DNA from: Polytrichum commune
Lineage: Eukaryota > Streptophyta > Polytrichopsida > Polytrichales > Polytrichaceae
Direction of reading: 5' to 3'
Assembly: GCA_950295325.1 (NCBI GenBank)
Contig: OX485804.1
Location: 25,108,001 to 25,172,000, forward strand
Length of the DNA: 64,000 nt
The position numbers were made by a program, and so were the translations under genes. Positions within the stretch are counted from its first letter, which is position 1. Each line of letters begins with the position of its first letter. Positions 60,386 through 64,000 of this stretch are shown here, piece by piece. Below the pieces are notes generated by a model, which saw only the letters and a list, made by a program, of their open reading frames with translations, had not been told where the DNA came from and ran no database searches.

Positions 60386-63300
60386 ACCCATGCCATCTTG
60401 GGGAGTTCCATAATCAACATCTTGGTTGCAATGAACTATGGACGAGGTATACATGTCTTACTCAAACACATGTCGTGAATCAGTGCATAATGCGTAAACA
60501 CTCTCCTATAATTATATTTTACACACACACACACACACTAGTTTTTAAATGATTAATATGTTGGCTCATTGGTCAGGATAACACCACTCAACACTAACCA
60601 TGTTAGGCACACCTATATAACCACCTACACATGCTCTTTAAAAGAGATGTCTTAAATTAGGGTTTAGTCACTTTACTCTCATTTATGACATTGAATTCAT
60701 ACAAAATTTCTCAATCAAATGAAGCTCATTTCTTGAATTTATTGCACGTCACAAGAAACTAAACTTCATGGAAGCGATCATAATAAGCTCGCCTACATTA
60801 TGGGTATAAGCGAAATCCAAATGGCATCGAATTCATATTCATCGAATCCATCCTTTCGGCTTGCGTGCCCAAGAAGTTTCTTCCTCCATTGCATGGCAGA
60901 GGAAGCCAGTGATGCTCTTTCACCAAATGAAGTGGATGAATGGAGGGAGGGAGGGAAGGCCATATTTCATCACTTTTGTTGTTCTTCCTTTCCCTTTCCA
61001 TTCGTTTCCATGCGTAGGTGATGTCTCGGCCCATGGGATTTGTCGTCAAATGTGAACCTTGACATGGGGTTTTCAATATACGGCCATATATACAATTTAT
61101 ACGAGTCTTTCAAAATTCATATTTCATATGTTTATGGGTTTGAATTTCTAATATATATATAGTGGAATGTCAAGAAGAAAATCAAAATTTGACTCATGTT
61201 CAATGTTCATGATCCATATACAATGTATGTATTTGCATCAAATGGTACTCACACTCCATACTTGAGCTTGAATTTGCAATAAAATCAAGATATGTAAATG
61301 ATTAAAAAAAATGCGTTTGAAAAACAAGTTAATTAGAGTAGGGTTACTATTGACATACTTGAGTGGAAATGCGTAGTGCAAACACGTGTTTTTTAAGTGT
61401 GCATATCGAGGTCCACACCGGTTAGATATTGTCAAATGGCGTCAAAGAACACTCGGAACATTGAAGGGTTCACCCTTAAAGGACGAAGGGCTTCAATGTA
61501 CGGCCATGTACACAATTTATACGAGACTCATCAAGTTCATACATTACATTTCATACTTTTATGGATTTGAAACCATGTTTTGAACTTTGTCTTAAGTTGA
61601 GGAGAAATCAAAGCTATACTTGAACATAACATCAATGATCGCAATACAACGTCAACAATTGCATCCGAGGGCACTCAAGTTGTGTGCTTCCAATTAAACC
61701 TTCGACAATGTGAAGGAGTTCAATTGATTCCAAAAAGTTTAGGAACTGCACATTTTGACACGATTAGCTCTTAATGTAAGTATGTAGTCCAAATACATGT
61801 TTTTATGCACGAAGAGGCTCCAATTCAAATATTGTATTTAGTGTCACCGATTCTACTTGTCTTGTTCAATACTAAATGTAAATTACACGTGTAACACAGT
61901 CACCAACACTAAATGTAAACCTAACATTATTCGTATTCCTTGTTGAGGCATTGTAGATTCACACTGAGGCAACTTCTGTCACTTACTAAGTGTTTTTACA
62001 TCCAAATTTCTATCATCCAAGAGCCTCATTCATTACATGGATGTTGGTGTGCAGAATATACCAAATTAAGAGTGGATGAACTACAGCACAAATAAATTGG
62101 AATGACAGTACTAGTAAACGTATTCGGAAGAAGTGTCATTATAAACTTACCGCAATAACATAAAATACTATATGGCACTAAATGCAGTGCACTGTTATAG
62201 ATAGATAGATTCCAATGACCCTGACACAAAATCCTAGCTTTCGGTACATGACAATGGTACACTAAATTTAATATTTAGTGTCATCGGGTATTGTATGTCA
62301 CTATGGTAACTTTTCACATTGACGCTTCTTATGAATGAGTGAACCAATACTGTCCTAGACGATGGATGAGTTCATCCATGGGCCAAACAAAACCCTACCT
62401 TCGCTTGTCGGCAACTTGGGATGACATATTGCCATGGATGATATTAATTTGGATGAAAACCCACTGGGTGAGTGATAGTAATTGCAACACTGTAAATCTA
62501 TAATCCCCCCCCAAGAAATTAACCAGGATTATTGACAGATAACGTTGGGTTAACACTTAGGGCCATCTCACACACGAGCCAAGAGCTGTGACCACAGAAT
62601 TGTGAGAGCCCAAAAGAAAGTGTCCAAGACCGTCCCAACACACCTCCAAAGTCATGTAGCGTGGTCACGGACCCTCCCTCGTGTGTAGTGTGAAGTCATT
62701 TGTGACCAATCCCTCAACCAAATGCTATTTCAATGAATTTCTATTCACGCGGACCCTCACACATGATAAAACCAACGGTTACGAGCGTTCAAAGTGCCAT
62801 GGTCTCCTAGTGGTTTTGTGTAAGGCCCTATCATAACCACGATCCATTCGATGCCATGTAGAAATCCATGTAGACTTTACATCCATCTCGCGTTCACACA
62901 CTCCGTTGGTCCCTCAAAGCGGAATGTGAAGCGCGAACTTGGCACCGGCTCCACCTTTTCCACCAATGAGAGTGCGTGAAGTGTAATTAATGGTCACGGG
63001 CTCTCAGTCTCGTGTGCGATGCGGCCCTTGGTGTTGGGTACACTACACTACACTTCAGTTTGCAATAAGAACCGGTGACGGTAAATGCCATATTTACCAT
63101 GACTCAAAAAAATTACCAATATGTGTGGGTAACTTATGTAAGTTAACTCTGTATGGCAGCTTATGTCGATGTCAGCATGTAACAAAATGGGTACTTGTTT
63201 GTTCCCGTGGGCCCGTCCCCATCATCCAATCAGCCCCGACATACTGTGTACCTAATCAAACTTAACTTACCGTACCCGGGGGCAAAACCCTCCCTTTTAC

Positions 63301-63464
63301 CCCCTTCCCTTTTTACCCCCCTCCCTCCTTTTTGCTCCCTCCCTTCGTGACTCCCAAAGCATTGGGGGAAGTAAAACTCGGCTCGTGTTGTGGGATCACA
63401 AAGTGGATATGTAATTCTATCGCAATGACTCGTGACCCTTGCATTCCAAATGTTAACGTAGACG
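60386..63464. other. AT-rich repeat spacer, no gene seen
   Basis: It includes an (AC)n run at about 60520-60538 and a direct repeat pair around CCAT(A/G)TA(T/C)ACAATTTATACGAG at about 61083 and 61503. A palindrome built on CACTAAATTTAATATTTAGTG is at about 62259-62281, similar to the MITE palindromes. No coding sequence is recognised. Confidence 0.5.
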
Positions 63465-64000
63465 TGCCTAATTCGGTTACGTACTTGTCTCTAATCGGAT
63501 ACCTATGTTTGAGCGGTATGTGGTTAGGAACGGATACCAAGAGCACATGTGTGTTTCAAAAGAGATGGACTACGTGTTCAAAACTATGTTACTCTTTCTA
63601 GGTTGAAGAGTCAACACGAGGTTTTTTTTTTGGGGGGGGGGGAGGGGGCACTTGACGACCATTCAATGAGGACATGAACCTTTGCTTTGTTTAATGAATA
63701 AGATTTTGCATGTGATCTTCATGAGTTATGAGGAATTTGGCTACGGCCATGATTTGGATTTGTTGACCATCTCGTACGAATCTCGTGTTTCGTATCGTAG
63801 GAGAAGTGCGCTCGCTGGAAAAAAAAAATAACCATTTGAGATCCATCAAACCTTAGAGCATGGTCACGTGTTATCAATACATACACCTCTACACTTTTCC
63901 ATGATATGGACTACGTGCTCAAAACTATGTTACTCTTTCTAGAATTAATAGTTTGCAAAATTTGAGGGGGGGGGGGGCATTTGATGACTATTCAGTGAGC
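63465..64000 (+). repeat. Dispersed ~330-bp repeat, copy 3, plus start of a fourth copy
   Basis: Positions 63465-63805 match copies 1 and 2. GACTACGTG(T/C)TCAAAACTAT at about 63568 and again at about 63908 shows a tandem partial copy running off the window. G-runs are present at about 63632-63645 and 63966-63978. Confidence 0.65.

Overview
The window is nuclear DNA from a land plant, most likely a seed-free one (bryophyte, lycophyte or fern). The evidence is the co-occurrence of a plant SUMO E3 ligase (SIZ1), a PYR/PYL abscisic-acid receptor and an intact intron-rich gene for CFAP58, a motile-cilium protein kept only in plants with swimming sperm. Introns are GT-AG and 0.1-2.3 kb long. Intergenic DNA is AT-rich and full of repeats. 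I cannot resolve the species.

Layout: 1-5434, 3' two thirds of SIZ1 (+), with the SAP and PHD exons lying upstream of the window. 5435-10186, repeat-bearing spacer. 10187-14372, a three-exon gene (+) for an unrecognised coiled-coil protein; its 2.3 kb second intron is flanked by a 13-bp direct repeat and holds a MITE, a 298-bp tandem duplication and another dispersed repeat. 15113-22908, CFAP58 (-), 15 exons, 845 codons, tail-to-tail with the coiled-coil gene. 24930-26165, a single-exon F-box gene (-). 28568-45292, a nested transposon block. 45293-54101, repeat-rich spacer. 54102-55025, a PYL-type receptor (-) with an unusual acidic tail of about 120 residues. 57300-58080, GC-rich low-complexity DNA upstream of the PYL gene. 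58960-64000, foldback elements and other repeats.

The transposon block can be read in layers. An old element with terminal inverted repeats (TIRs) of about 1.1 kb runs 28568-45292. Its right arm was split by an 11.9 kb LINE on the minus strand (32112-43977), with a 12-bp target duplication. The LINE is decayed, with frameshifts and a stop just before its FIDD catalytic motif. It was itself invaded by a solo LTR (35649-36956) and by a hairpin-rich element (about 40900-42760). The 5' end of the LINE carries a tRNA-like pol III box A/box B pair. A separate 5'-truncated LINE tail with an oligo(A) end sits in the right arm.

The protein genes are independent single-copy loci, not an operon. The most notable points are the signature of recent intron gain in the coiled-coil gene, the tailed PYL receptor, the layered long-TIR/LINE structure, and the two runs of perfect short hairpins inside the element that split the LINE.
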